Assembly (NCBI GenBank): GCA_044341025.1
Contig: JBIISM010000001.1
Span: forward strand, 62,001-126,000
DNA: 64,000 nt
From: JABMMZ01 sp044341025
GTDB taxonomy: Bacteria > Bacteroidota > Bacteroidia > NS11-12g > UBA955
Direction of reading: 5' to 3'
Made by a program: the position numbers and the translations under genes. The notes below the pieces were generated by a model that searched no databases, was not told where the DNA came from, and saw nothing but the letters and a program-made list of their open reading frames with translations. Of the stretch, positions 52,270 through 60,702 are shown one piece after another. Numbering within the stretch: position 1 is the first letter of the stretch; each line of letters begins with the position of its first letter.

Positions 52270-54459
52270 ATGAGGGTATTAAGTTTAAAACTTATCGTAT
52301 TGATTTGCGCTGTCCCTGGTTTTGGTCAGTCTTATTTTGCTCTCAGAAATGACGGTGCGCTTCCTCAAGGTTATTTCTTAGATAAAATTTATGACGCAGA
52401 TAAAACCATTTTGCTCAACCAGCCGTCCAACCAAGTACTTTCCTCGCAAGACCAAATACCTTTTGATTTTTATTTCTACAATACACCCGTAAGCTATTAC
52501 AAAGCCTCTGATAATGGTTATATCACATTCAACCCAAATGCTTTGAATTCGCTTGTTCCAGATACAGCCCTGCCTGAAAATAGTATTGTCGTATTTGGCA
52601 AAGATTTTAAACTGCAAAAATTACCTGCACCAAATGAAGGGGTGGGCACACAAGTATATTCCTATACAGTAGGGAAGGCTCCCAAGCGCAGCCATATTAT
52701 TCAATACTACGGTGCAAGTTTGGCCAATGATCCGCTCAATCCTCCCATTAACAATTCAAGTATATTTGCATTCGCAATCATTCTACACGAGGGCCCTGAA
52801 GGTCGATTTGATCTTGTTTATTCCCCTTATGGCAATAAATTTTCAAAGGGAAGTATTGGCTGCGCGTCTGCCTCTAATACGTCATCAACTTTATTCAAAG
52901 ACTCTTTGGTGTATCTGCCTTATCAATTTTCATTTAATTTAGATGATTTCATCGTTTACCAATTTCATTACGGGTCTCAATCTGCATTCGACCTTGCATT
53001 GAAAGATCTTAAAGTTGAAAAAGTTTACCCTTTTAATTCTGTTGTTAATTTTAAGGGTAAAATGTCCAATTGGGGCAAAAATGTTGTTAATTCTTACACG
53101 GTAAATTATTCGATAAACGCAGGTGACACCATATCATATTTAATTGATCAACTAAATCTCATGCCCAACGGCGAAGGCAACATGTCTTTTAACCACCCGA
53201 TTTCATGGCTTAGCGGGGCCTTAGGAAGCTTAAATGATGTGAACATCTGGTTGTCTGATCCTAATAATGGTATAGATGGGGTAGCTGATAATAGCCATTT
53301 TCGCAAAACCGTGCTAAGAAATAACAACACCAATTTAGCAGATCGGAACATACTTGTTGAAGAGGGCACCGGTGCTTGGTGCGGTTATTGTCCAGGCGCC
53401 AATTTGATTATCAATTCTGCATACAAACAATATGGTAGGCGGGTAATACCTATTTCTTACCATTTTGATGACAGCATGGGCACGGATGATGGAAATTTAT
53501 TCTTAAGTCAATACATCAACAGTTACCCAGATGCCATAATTGACCGTAAAATTTTATTGGGTAGCAACAATACCTGGTTGGCTGAAATGACCTCGCGCAT
53601 CAATATTAAAGCGCCGGTAGAAGTTAGCATCCAAAATAAAGTTTTCAATCCTCAGTCTAGAGTTATTTCATACCGTGTTCGGGTTAAGTTTGTAGACTAT
53701 TGGTATGGCGTTCTCCGCATTGGAAGCGCTGTAACAGAGGATAAAGTTCGAGGCATGGCCAATCCATTTATTTGGAGTCAAAATAATTATTACAGCAAAA
53801 ACAATCCCAGCGGGCCAGCTGGTGGAATATCGCACCCATTGTACAATGAAAGTGTCGTGGTAGATGGCTATTGGCATCAACATGTTCAAAAAGCAAACCC
53901 TTCGGGTGTGTGGGGGATTTCTAATTTGATTCCTCAACTTGTAGCGCCCAATTCAGAGTACTTTGCCGACTTCTCCTATACCTTGCCGGCCGCAAGTTTT
54001 GTGTCTTATAACAGCGATTACAATTCAGAGTTTTGCAGCACCATCGACGCCATCGGTCAAAATGAGGGTATTCACATTCCGGCAAATATTAACTTAATTG
54101 GTTTTGTTGAAGAATATGATGAAAACGATGTGTTTAACCGTCCAATTATTAACGCAGCCAGCGCACCGCTTTGGGATCTTCTTTCAGTAAGGCAAGAAAA
54201 TGTGATGGCTGAAACGATTTCCCTTTACCCCAACCCTTCAAATGGGATTTGTAACATCAAACTTAAGCTTGGTTCAGCTTCTCCAATAAAAATTGAGGTT
54301 TATAATGTTAATGGCCAACTCTTGCAATCAAGTTTCCATGGCTGTGAAATAGGGATAAACAATATTGTTCTCGATACACTCAATCTAAACCCTGGTTTAT
54401 ATGCGCTTAAAATGGTATTGAATGGCAAAGTGCTTCTGCGAAACATTGTTATTCAGTAA
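52270..54459 (+). CDS. Omp28-family secreted protein with T9SS type A sorting domain
   Basis: 729 residues from ATG 52270 (TTG 52240 is in frame but lies in the terminator). Signal peptide MRVLSLKLIVLICAVPGFGQ. Beta-sandwich N-terminal part resembling that of the gene at 48203 (QIPFDFYFYNTPVSYYK), then Omp28 domain with ILVEEGTGAWCGYCPGA (C371/C374) and INSYPDAIIDR. C-terminal type A sorting domain (ISLYPNPSNG ... VYNVNGQLLQ ... GLYALKMVLNGKVL). Fourth and last of the paralogue cluster, so the order is cargo, lipoprotein, lipoprotein, cargo. Function of the family is unknown. Confidence 0.89.
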   Translation: MRVLSLKLIVLICAVPGFGQSYFALRNDGALPQGYFLDKIYDADKTILLNQPSNQVLSSQDQIPFDFYFYNTPVSYYKASDNGYITFNPNALNSLVPDTALPENSIVVFGKDFKLQKLPAPNEGVGTQVYSYTVGKAPKRSHIIQYYGASLANDPLNPPINNSSIFAFAIILHEGPEGRFDLVYSPYGNKFSKGSIGCASASNTSSTLFKDSLVYLPYQFSFNLDDFIVYQFHYGSQSAFDLALKDLKVEKVYPFNSVVNFKGKMSNWGKNVVNSYTVNYSINAGDTISYLIDQLNLMPNGEGNMSFNHPISWLSGALGSLNDVNIWLSDPNNGIDGVADNSHFRKTVLRNNNTNLADRNILVEEGTGAWCGYCPGANLIINSAYKQYGRRVIPISYHFDDSMGTDDGNLFLSQYINSYPDAIIDRKILLGSNNTWLAEMTSRINIKAPVEVSIQNKVFNPQSRVISYRVRVKFVDYWYGVLRIGSAVTEDKVRGMANPFIWSQNNYYSKNNPSGPAGGISHPLYNESVVVDGYWHQHVQKANPSGVWGISNLIPQLVAPNSEYFADFSYTLPAASFVSYNSDYNSEFCSTIDAIGQNEGIHIPANINLIGFVEEYDENDVFNRPIINAASAPLWDLLSVRQENVMAETISLYPNPSNGICNIKLKLGSASPIKIEVYNVNGQLLQSSFHGCEIGINNIVLDTLNLNPGLYALKMVLNGKVLLRNIVIQ

Positions 54460-54519
54460 AAATAAGTTTGTTTTTTCTTTTGTGTAAAATTGGTAGACAA
54501 TAGAAGGGGATAAAAATTG

Positions 54520-54528
54520 TACTTTTGC
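54520..54528 (+). promoter_or_regulatory. -7 element of purH
   Basis: TACTTTTGC, exact; seven bases between its G and ATG 54535. Confidence 0.55.
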
Positions 54529-54534
54529 GGCGCA

Positions 54535-56064
54535 ATGCAAAGCCAATCAAAAACAATCAAATCTGCTTTAATTTCTGTCTACCACAAAGACAATCTTGAG
54601 CCAATTGTCAGACAATTATGCCAATTCGGTGTTCAAATTTATTCAACTGGTGGAACCTTGAGTTTTATAAAAGATTTGGGTCTGCCAGTAAATGCGGTTG
54701 AAGCATACACAGGTTTTCCTGAGATTTTAGACGGTCGTGTGAAAACATTGCACCCAAGTATTTTTGGTGGTATTCTTGCCCGCAGAGACAATTCTAAAGA
54801 CATGCAAGAATTAAGTCAGCATGGAATCAATTTAATTGATTTGGTTATTGTTGATCTTTATCCATTTGAAGAAACCGTAAAAAACAGCAACGATGAAGCT
54901 GAAATAATTGAAAAAATTGATATCGGTGGTATTTCTTTAATTCGTGCCGCAGCCAAAAACTTTAATGACACGGTGATTGTTTCAAATAGAAATCAATACA
55001 CCGATTTGTTGAATTTATTGATAGAAAAATCTGGTTCCACAGATTTAAACGACCGTAAACTTTTTGCAGGGAAAGCGTTCATGAATTCTTCGCACTACGA
55101 TACGGCCATATTTAACTATTTCAACCAGGATTTGACCTTGCCGGCATTTAAACACAGTGTAATGGATTCCAAGGTGCTTCGTTATGGAGAAAATCCGCAC
55201 CAGTCAGGAACTTTCCACGGCGATTTGAATGGGGTTTTTGAAATTTTAAACGGAAGAGAATTGTCATACAACAACCTAGTGGATGTTGAAGCTTCATTAA
55301 ACTTAATTGCTGAATTCTCAGAACCTAGTTTTGCCGTTATTAAACATACCAACTCATGCGGTCTTGCAAGTAGAGCAACGCTCTTGGAAGCATACAAAGC
55401 GGCTTATGCTTGTGATACCACCTCTGCCTTTGGAGGCGTTCTGGCTTGCAACAGAGAAGTGGATTTAGAAACAGCCAATGAAATCAACAATTTGTTTTTT
55501 GAAGTTTTAAGTGCTCCTTCATATACCGAAGAAGCCTTAGCTGTTCTTAAACAAAAAAAGAATAGAATTATTATCCGTTTAAAAAAGGCAAGCAACAACA
55601 AAACCATGTTCAAGAGTTTGTTGAATGGTGTACTTGAACAACAAGTTGATTGGAGTTCTGAATCATCAAATGATTTCAAAATTGTAACCGAAAAGCAGAT
55701 GACACCTGAGCAATTAAGCGATTTGGAATTTGCAATTAAAGCCGTAAAACACCTTAAGTCTAACGGTATTGCTTTGGTTAAAAACAAACAATTAATTGGA
55801 ATGGGTTGTGGTCAAACATCAAGAATTGACGCGCTTGAGTCGGCGGTTAAAAAATCAAAAGTATTTGGTTTTGATACCAATGGCGCGGTGATGGCATCAG
55901 AGGCATTTTTCCCTTTCCCTGATTGCGTAGACATTTCGCATCAAGCCGGTATTATTGCAATTGCTCAACCGGGCGGTAGCATTAAAGACCAAGAGAGTAT
56001 TGATGCCGCAAATGTAAACGGTCAAGCCATGGTATTGACTGGCATTCGCCATTTTAAACACTAA
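54535..56064 (+). CDS. purH: Bifunctional AICAR transformylase/IMP cyclohydrolase
   Basis: 509 residues from ATG 54535; TTG 54517 is in frame but inside the promoter. Last two steps of purine synthesis. The N-terminal MGS-like cyclohydrolase domain (SALISVYHKDNLEPIV; STGGTLSFIKDLG; EILDGRVKTLHP) is followed by the transformylase domain with ENPHQSG, LSYNNLVDVEASLNLI, IKHTNSCGLA and DISHQAGIIAIAQPGGSI. Full length, no missing motifs. Single gene. Confidence 0.97.
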   Translation: MQSQSKTIKSALISVYHKDNLEPIVRQLCQFGVQIYSTGGTLSFIKDLGLPVNAVEAYTGFPEILDGRVKTLHPSIFGGILARRDNSKDMQELSQHGINLIDLVIVDLYPFEETVKNSNDEAEIIEKIDIGGISLIRAAAKNFNDTVIVSNRNQYTDLLNLLIEKSGSTDLNDRKLFAGKAFMNSSHYDTAIFNYFNQDLTLPAFKHSVMDSKVLRYGENPHQSGTFHGDLNGVFEILNGRELSYNNLVDVEASLNLIAEFSEPSFAVIKHTNSCGLASRATLLEAYKAAYACDTTSAFGGVLACNREVDLETANEINNLFFEVLSAPSYTEEALAVLKQKKNRIIIRLKKASNNKTMFKSLLNGVLEQQVDWSSESSNDFKIVTEKQMTPEQLSDLEFAIKAVKHLKSNGIALVKNKQLIGMGCGQTSRIDALESAVKKSKVFGFDTNGAVMASEAFFPFPDCVDISHQAGIIAIAQPGGSIKDQESIDAANVNGQAMVLTGIRHFKH

Positions 56065-56246
56065 GCACTTATTTGGGGATTTCTTGTAATTAATTCCCCT
56101 ACAATGGTAATTTTATCAGCTAAGTCTTGATTGAAACTTTGGAGGTCATTAAACCAATTTATCCCCTAAAGACTAATGCAGGAAACAAGAGAAGAAAAAG
56201 GCAATCGATCCTTAATTTTCTAAATTTCCTTTTCATTACTTATTTA

Positions 56247-56254
56247 TATCTTTG
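56247..56254 (+). promoter_or_regulatory. -7 element of uvrC
   Basis: TATCTTTG, exact; eight bases between its G and ATG 56263. The 198-base gap between purH and uvrC holds nothing else recognisable. Confidence 0.5.
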
Positions 56255-56262
56255 AGCCTTCA

Positions 56263-58062
56263 ATGGGTGATCAACTTAATATCAAGCAAATTATTTCTAA
56301 TCTTCCTGAACAGCCAGGGGTTTATAAGTATTTTGATGAAAAAGAAGAGATCATTTATGTAGGGAAAGCAAAAAATTTAAAGAAGCGTGTTAATTCTTAT
56401 TTTGTAAAAAAACACGACAACAACAAGACCAATGTATTGGTATCTAAAATCCGCAACATCCAATACACCATTGTTGATACGGAATTTGATGCCTTGCTGT
56501 TGGAGAATACGCTAATAAAAGAGCTACAACCCCGGTACAACATCAATTTAAAAGACGATAAGTCTTACCCACTTATAAAAATTACCAAAGAGTCTTTTCC
56601 TAAAGTTTATGCCGTGCGCAATCCAATAAAAGATGGAAGTGAATATTTTGGTCCCTATGCCAGTGGTAAAATGATGCACACGATTCTTGAATTAACTCAA
56701 AAATTGTATCCCACAAGGAATTGCAATTTAAACTTAAATGCAAAGACCATTGCCGCGGGTAATTTTAAAGTTTGCCTCGAATACCAAATTGGAAATTGTA
56801 AGGGTCCTTGTCAAGGCCTGCAATCGGAAGAATCATACAAGCAAACTATTGCCAATATTAAGCATATTTTAAGGGGAAATTTGGCAGAGGTGAAACGTCA
56901 TATCAAGACACAAATTGAAGATGCAGTTGCCCGATTAGCCTTCGAAGAAGCACAAGAGTATAAAGAAAAATTGATTTCTCTTGAGTCTTATCAATCAAAA
57001 TCGACTGTCGTTAACAACAGCATTAGCAATGTGGATGTTTTTGGAATTATAAGTTCTAGCAGTTCCGCATTTATAAACTATTTGAGGGTGGTAGATGGCA
57101 TGATCATTCAATCTCAAAACCTTGAAATCAAAAAGAAAATTGATGAAAGTGACGAGGAGATCTTGTTGAATGCTATCGCACAATTTAAAAATTCTAACCA
57201 ATGGGAGAGTAAGGAGTTTATTGTTCCCATTCAGCTGGAAATTGAGTCTGAAATTCCTATGACGGTTCCTATTTCTGGCGATAAAAAGAAATTACTCGAC
57301 CTAAGCATGAAAAATGCGTTTTACCTCAAACAGGAGCGTCAATTGGCTGCCGATAAATTAGACCCAACGCTTAAAGTCGATCGCTTGCTTACCCAAATGC
57401 AAAAGGATTTGCGGCTAAGAACCTTGCCCCGCCATATTGAATGTTTTGACAACTCCAATATACAAGGAACGAATCCCGTTTCAGCCTGCGTGGTGTTTAG
57501 AAATGGAAGGCCGAGCAAAAGCGATTACAGACATTTTAACATTAAAACCGTTGAAGGGCCAAATGACTTTGCAAGCATGATCGAAGTCCTAACCCGACGC
57601 TATACCCGCATGTTACAAGAAGGCTCTGATTTGCCCGACTTGGTGGTTGTGGATGGTGGTAAGGGTCAACTGAGCTCTGCCGTAGAGGCATTCAGGGCCA
57701 TGGGTATTTATGGAAAAGTTCCGGTTATTGGCATTGCTAAGAGACTTGAAGAGCTTTATTATCCCAACGATTCCTTGCCTTTGTATTTGGATAAAAAATC
57801 GGAGACCTTAAAAATTATTCAACAAATGCGCGATGAAGCCCATCGTTTTGGTATCACCCACCACAGAAATAGGCGCAGCAAAGGATTTACAATAACCACT
57901 TTAACAGAAGTAGACGGCGTTGGTGAAAAAACCAGTCAAATGCTTTTGTCTGCATTCAAATCTGTTAAAAAAATAAAAGAGGCATCCGAGGAAGATTTAA
58001 CGAAAGTTATAGGGCCGAAATTGGCAAAATCCGTATACCAGCATTTTAATGAGAACAATTGA
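56263..58062 (+). CDS. uvrC: Excinuclease ABC subunit C
   Basis: 599 residues. Makes both incisions in nucleotide excision repair. N-terminal GIY-YIG nuclease (GVYKYFDEKEEIIYVGKAKN), the CNLNLN ... CLEYQIGNCKGPC region with conserved cysteines, the UvrB-binding UVR segment (about 200-235), the RNase H-like endonuclease with ECFDNSNIQGTNPVSAC and LVVVDGGKGQLSSA, and two C-terminal helix-hairpin-helix motifs (EVDGVGEKTSQMLL, IGPKLAKSVYQH). Overlaps the pabB start by 14 bases, so the two are translated together. Confidence 0.96.
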   Translation: MGDQLNIKQIISNLPEQPGVYKYFDEKEEIIYVGKAKNLKKRVNSYFVKKHDNNKTNVLVSKIRNIQYTIVDTEFDALLLENTLIKELQPRYNINLKDDKSYPLIKITKESFPKVYAVRNPIKDGSEYFGPYASGKMMHTILELTQKLYPTRNCNLNLNAKTIAAGNFKVCLEYQIGNCKGPCQGLQSEESYKQTIANIKHILRGNLAEVKRHIKTQIEDAVARLAFEEAQEYKEKLISLESYQSKSTVVNNSISNVDVFGIISSSSSAFINYLRVVDGMIIQSQNLEIKKKIDESDEEILLNAIAQFKNSNQWESKEFIVPIQLEIESEIPMTVPISGDKKKLLDLSMKNAFYLKQERQLAADKLDPTLKVDRLLTQMQKDLRLRTLPRHIECFDNSNIQGTNPVSACVVFRNGRPSKSDYRHFNIKTVEGPNDFASMIEVLTRRYTRMLQEGSDLPDLVVVDGGKGQLSSAVEAFRAMGIYGKVPVIGIAKRLEELYYPNDSLPLYLDKKSETLKIIQQMRDEAHRFGITHHRNRRSKGFTITTLTEVDGVGEKTSQMLLSAFKSVKKIKEASEEDLTKVIGPKLAKSVYQHFNENN

Positions 58063-59296
58063 GTTTGACAATCTAAGCGACTTAAAAACACGCTTGTACC
58101 AATTTGCAAATCAATTTGAGGTTTGCCATATATACGATAGCAACCAAAAAGATTCTGCTTGTTCTGAGGATGTTTATGAATTCTTGCTCGGCCTTGGTTC
58201 TAAAAAAGTTTTTTCAGGTAACTTAAGCAAACAGCTGGAGGAAGCGGAACAATCGCTGTTTTGGAAATTTCTAGCCATACCATACGGACAGGTTTCAGAG
58301 ATTAATTCTGCACTTGTTTTCGAACCTTTGCTGGTGTTTTCCATTCTCAAAGGAAGCAAGATACTCCAGATCTTGAACAATGGTATAGACCAAGACCGTT
58401 TTGATAATGTATTCAATGCTTTTGTGAATTTTGAAGCATCTCATGAGTCGGTAAATTCTGATATCAGTGCAAATTTTTTAGCCTATACGTCAAAAGAAAA
58501 ATACATAAAACAGGTTGAGCAAATTCGAATGGATATTTACAATGGGGTTTTTTATGAAATGAACTATTGCATCGAATTCAAAGCCAATCTAAATGAAGAT
58601 AATTTATTGCCATGTTTTTTAAAACTCAACAATTTAACGCAGGCACCTTTTGCCGCTTATATCAAACACTCTAGCTTAACTATGCTGTGCAGCTCACCTG
58701 AGCGCTTTATTAAAAGGGATGGTCAACACTTATTGTCGCAGCCAATTAAAGGCACCAACAAGCGGCTGCTAGGCCATGAAAATACGCATCAATTAAATGT
58801 ATTGAGCAGTTCTGTAAAAGAAAGGGCTGAAAATGTGATGATTGTTGATTTGGTGCGAAACGATATGTCAAAAATCTCCAAACCTGGATCTGTAAAAGTG
58901 AAGGAGCTCTGTGGCGCTTATGCGTATAAATCAGTAAACCATTTGGTTTCTACAGTTGAATCTGAGTTAATCGAAGACATTAGCTGCTCAAATGCGTTTG
59001 ATGCCTTGTTCCCAATGGGCAGCATGACCGGTGCACCCAAAATAGAAGTGATGAAACACATATTAGATTACGAAAACCAAGAACGCGGTTTTTATAGTGG
59101 TTGCATTGGATACCTCGACCCAAATGGCAATTTTGATTTTAATGTTAGCATTAGAACCTTAATTTACAATGCCAAACAAAAAGAAATTTCTTACAATGTT
59201 GGAAGTGCAATAACCTACGATTCTTGCCCTGAAGAGGAGTACGAAGAATGCCTTATAAAAGGCAGTAGAATGTTAAGTGTTTTTAAAAAGGACTAA
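58049..59296 (+). CDS. pabB: Aminodeoxychorismate synthase component I-like (chorismate-binding enzyme)
   Basis: 415 residues. Chorismate-binding core: FYEMNYCIEF, SQPIKGTNKR (the PIKGT motif), ERAENVMIVDLVRNDMSKI, and GSMTGAPKIEVMKHI, with the final RGFYSGCIGYLDPNG. PIKGT with Lys supports PabB/TrpE-type amination activity; length and lack of tryptophan-feedback motif favour PabB. The glutaminase partner (pabA) is not adjacent. Gene starts inside the uvrC coding region. It would supply 4-amino-4-deoxychorismate for folate. Convergent with the helicase: TAA abuts TTA. Confidence 0.85.
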   Translation: MRTIEFDNLSDLKTRLYQFANQFEVCHIYDSNQKDSACSEDVYEFLLGLGSKKVFSGNLSKQLEEAEQSLFWKFLAIPYGQVSEINSALVFEPLLVFSILKGSKILQILNNGIDQDRFDNVFNAFVNFEASHESVNSDISANFLAYTSKEKYIKQVEQIRMDIYNGVFYEMNYCIEFKANLNEDNLLPCFLKLNNLTQAPFAAYIKHSSLTMLCSSPERFIKRDGQHLLSQPIKGTNKRLLGHENTHQLNVLSSSVKERAENVMIVDLVRNDMSKISKPGSVKVKELCGAYAYKSVNHLVSTVESELIEDISCSNAFDALFPMGSMTGAPKIEVMKHILDYENQERGFYSGCIGYLDPNGNFDFNVSIRTLIYNAKQKEISYNVGSAITYDSCPEEEYEECLIKGSRMLSVFKKD

Positions 59297-60562
59297 TTAC
59301 TTCTTGTGTTTCTTTTTCGGTCTTCCTTTAACTGGAGCAACGTATACTTTCTTTGATTTTTCCTCTTCCTCCTTTAGCAATGAGCGCCAATCGTTTTGGG
59401 TCTCGTCGTTCGTAAAACTAATGGTCTCTTCGTACAAGCCTTTGCCGATTTTCATCACTTCAACAGGGCTGCCGATGTATTCTTCTATGTCTTTTAACAG
59501 TGTCTTCTCTTCTATGCTGCAAAATGAAACGGCTTGCCCTTTTTGAACACCGCGGCCTGTGCGACCAACTCTGTGCACATAGTTTTCGGGTACTTCAGGT
59601 ATATCGTAGTTAACCACATAGTCGACATTCGGAATGTCGATCCCCCTAGAACTCACATCGGTTGCAACCAAGATGTTGTTTTTGCCCAGTTTAAAGTCGT
59701 TAAGAACGTCCATGCGGTCTGTTTGTTCCTTATCCCCGTGTATGGTCTGAGAATGAATCCCAGCGCGTTCAAGAGCCTTGCAAACCCTTTCAGCTCTTAC
59801 CTTGGTTCGAACAAAAATAATAATTTTGCTTCCAGGAAATTCATTGACCAATCGCTCCATAAAAAAACGTTTGTCGTCCATTTCTATAAAAGCCACAGCA
59901 TGTTCTATGTTTTTATTGACAGGATTATCTGGTGAAATTTGGATACGAATTGCATTTTTGACAATACTGTAGGCCAATTTTTTAATGCGCTCATTTATGG
60001 TCGCCGAAAAGAACAAGGTTTGTCTTTCCCTAGGAATATGGCGCATAATGTCTGTAATGTCCTTTAAAAAGCCTAAATCAAGCATATGGTCGGCTTCATC
60101 AACCACCAATGTTTCTAAATTTTTCAAATCCACATAACCTTGGCTAATCAAATCAAACATTCGACCTGGCGTGCTGATCAAAATATCGACACCATGCTTT
60201 AGTTTAAATATTTGATTGTCTTGGTCGACTCCTCCATACAAACTTAAAATATGAACTGAGGTTCCTTTTCCTATGGCATCAAATGCTTCTGCTATTTGAA
60301 TGGCCAATTCTCTTGTAGGCACCATCACCAAACACTTAATGCCACTGTACTTCACAACCTTTTTTTGTTTGGCTATAAAATCTATCAAAGGGATGGCGAA
60401 TGCAGCGGTTTTTCCAGTTCCTGTTTGAGCAATGGCAAGCACATCTTCACCTTTCATAATCGGACCAATGGCTTTGTACTGGATATCTGTAGGTTTTTTA
60501 AAACCTAAACTGGCCAAATTTTCTTTTATAAGGGGTAGGAAATCGTATTGTTCAAATCTCAT
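59297..60562 (-). CDS. DEAD-box RNA helicase (RhlE-like)
   Basis: 421 residues. All motifs in order: Q motif (FKKPTDIQYKAIG), I AQTGTGKTAAF, Ia PTRELAIQ, Ib STPGRM, II VDEADHML, III FSATI, IV IIFVRT, V ATDVSSRGIDIP and VI HRVGRTGRG. The basic tail (KGRPKKKHKK) is typical of small RhlE-type cold-shock or ribosome-assembly helicases. Own promoter; the terminator at 60653 separates it from gldJ upstream on the same strand. Confidence 0.94.
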   Translation of the reverse strand: MRFEQYDFLPLIKENLASLGFKKPTDIQYKAIGPIMKGEDVLAIAQTGTGKTAAFAIPLIDFIAKQKKVVKYSGIKCLVMVPTRELAIQIAEAFDAIGKGTSVHILSLYGGVDQDNQIFKLKHGVDILISTPGRMFDLISQGYVDLKNLETLVVDEADHMLDLGFLKDITDIMRHIPRERQTLFFSATINERIKKLAYSIVKNAIRIQISPDNPVNKNIEHAVAFIEMDDKRFFMERLVNEFPGSKIIIFVRTKVRAERVCKALERAGIHSQTIHGDKEQTDRMDVLNDFKLGKNNILVATDVSSRGIDIPNVDYVVNYDIPEVPENYVHRVGRTGRGVQKGQAVSFCSIEEKTLLKDIEEYIGSPVEVMKIGKGLYEETISFTNDETQNDWRSLLKEEEEKSKKVYVAPVKGRPKKKHKK

Positions 60563-60584
60563 GCTTGCTGCTGCTTATCGCTTT

Positions 60585-60593
60585 GCAAAAGTA
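60585..60593 (-). promoter_or_regulatory. -7 element of the DEAD-box helicase
   Basis: TACTTTTGC on the minus strand, exact; 23 bases between its G and ATG 60562. Confidence 0.55.
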
Positions 60594-60652
60594 CTCAATA
60601 GATTCTTAAAGTTTTAATTTTCCTTTCTAGAATGGAATGGGGAAGGATATGC

Positions 60653-60686
60653 AAAAAAAAAGTCCCGAATTTCTTCGGGACTTTTT
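60653..60686 (-). terminator. Intrinsic terminator after gldJ
   Basis: On the minus strand: AAAAAGTCCCGAA, short loop, TTCGGGACTTTTT and a T-run. It follows the gldJ stop by about 17 bases. The stem core is identical to the one at 51303. Confidence 0.85.
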
Positions 60687-60702
60687 AAATATTGTTTTGA
60701 GA

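Noticed and set aside
56065..56262. GGGGATT ... AATTCCCC near 56080 as a terminator after purH
   Set aside because: Only about five base pairs form a continuous stem and no T-run follows.
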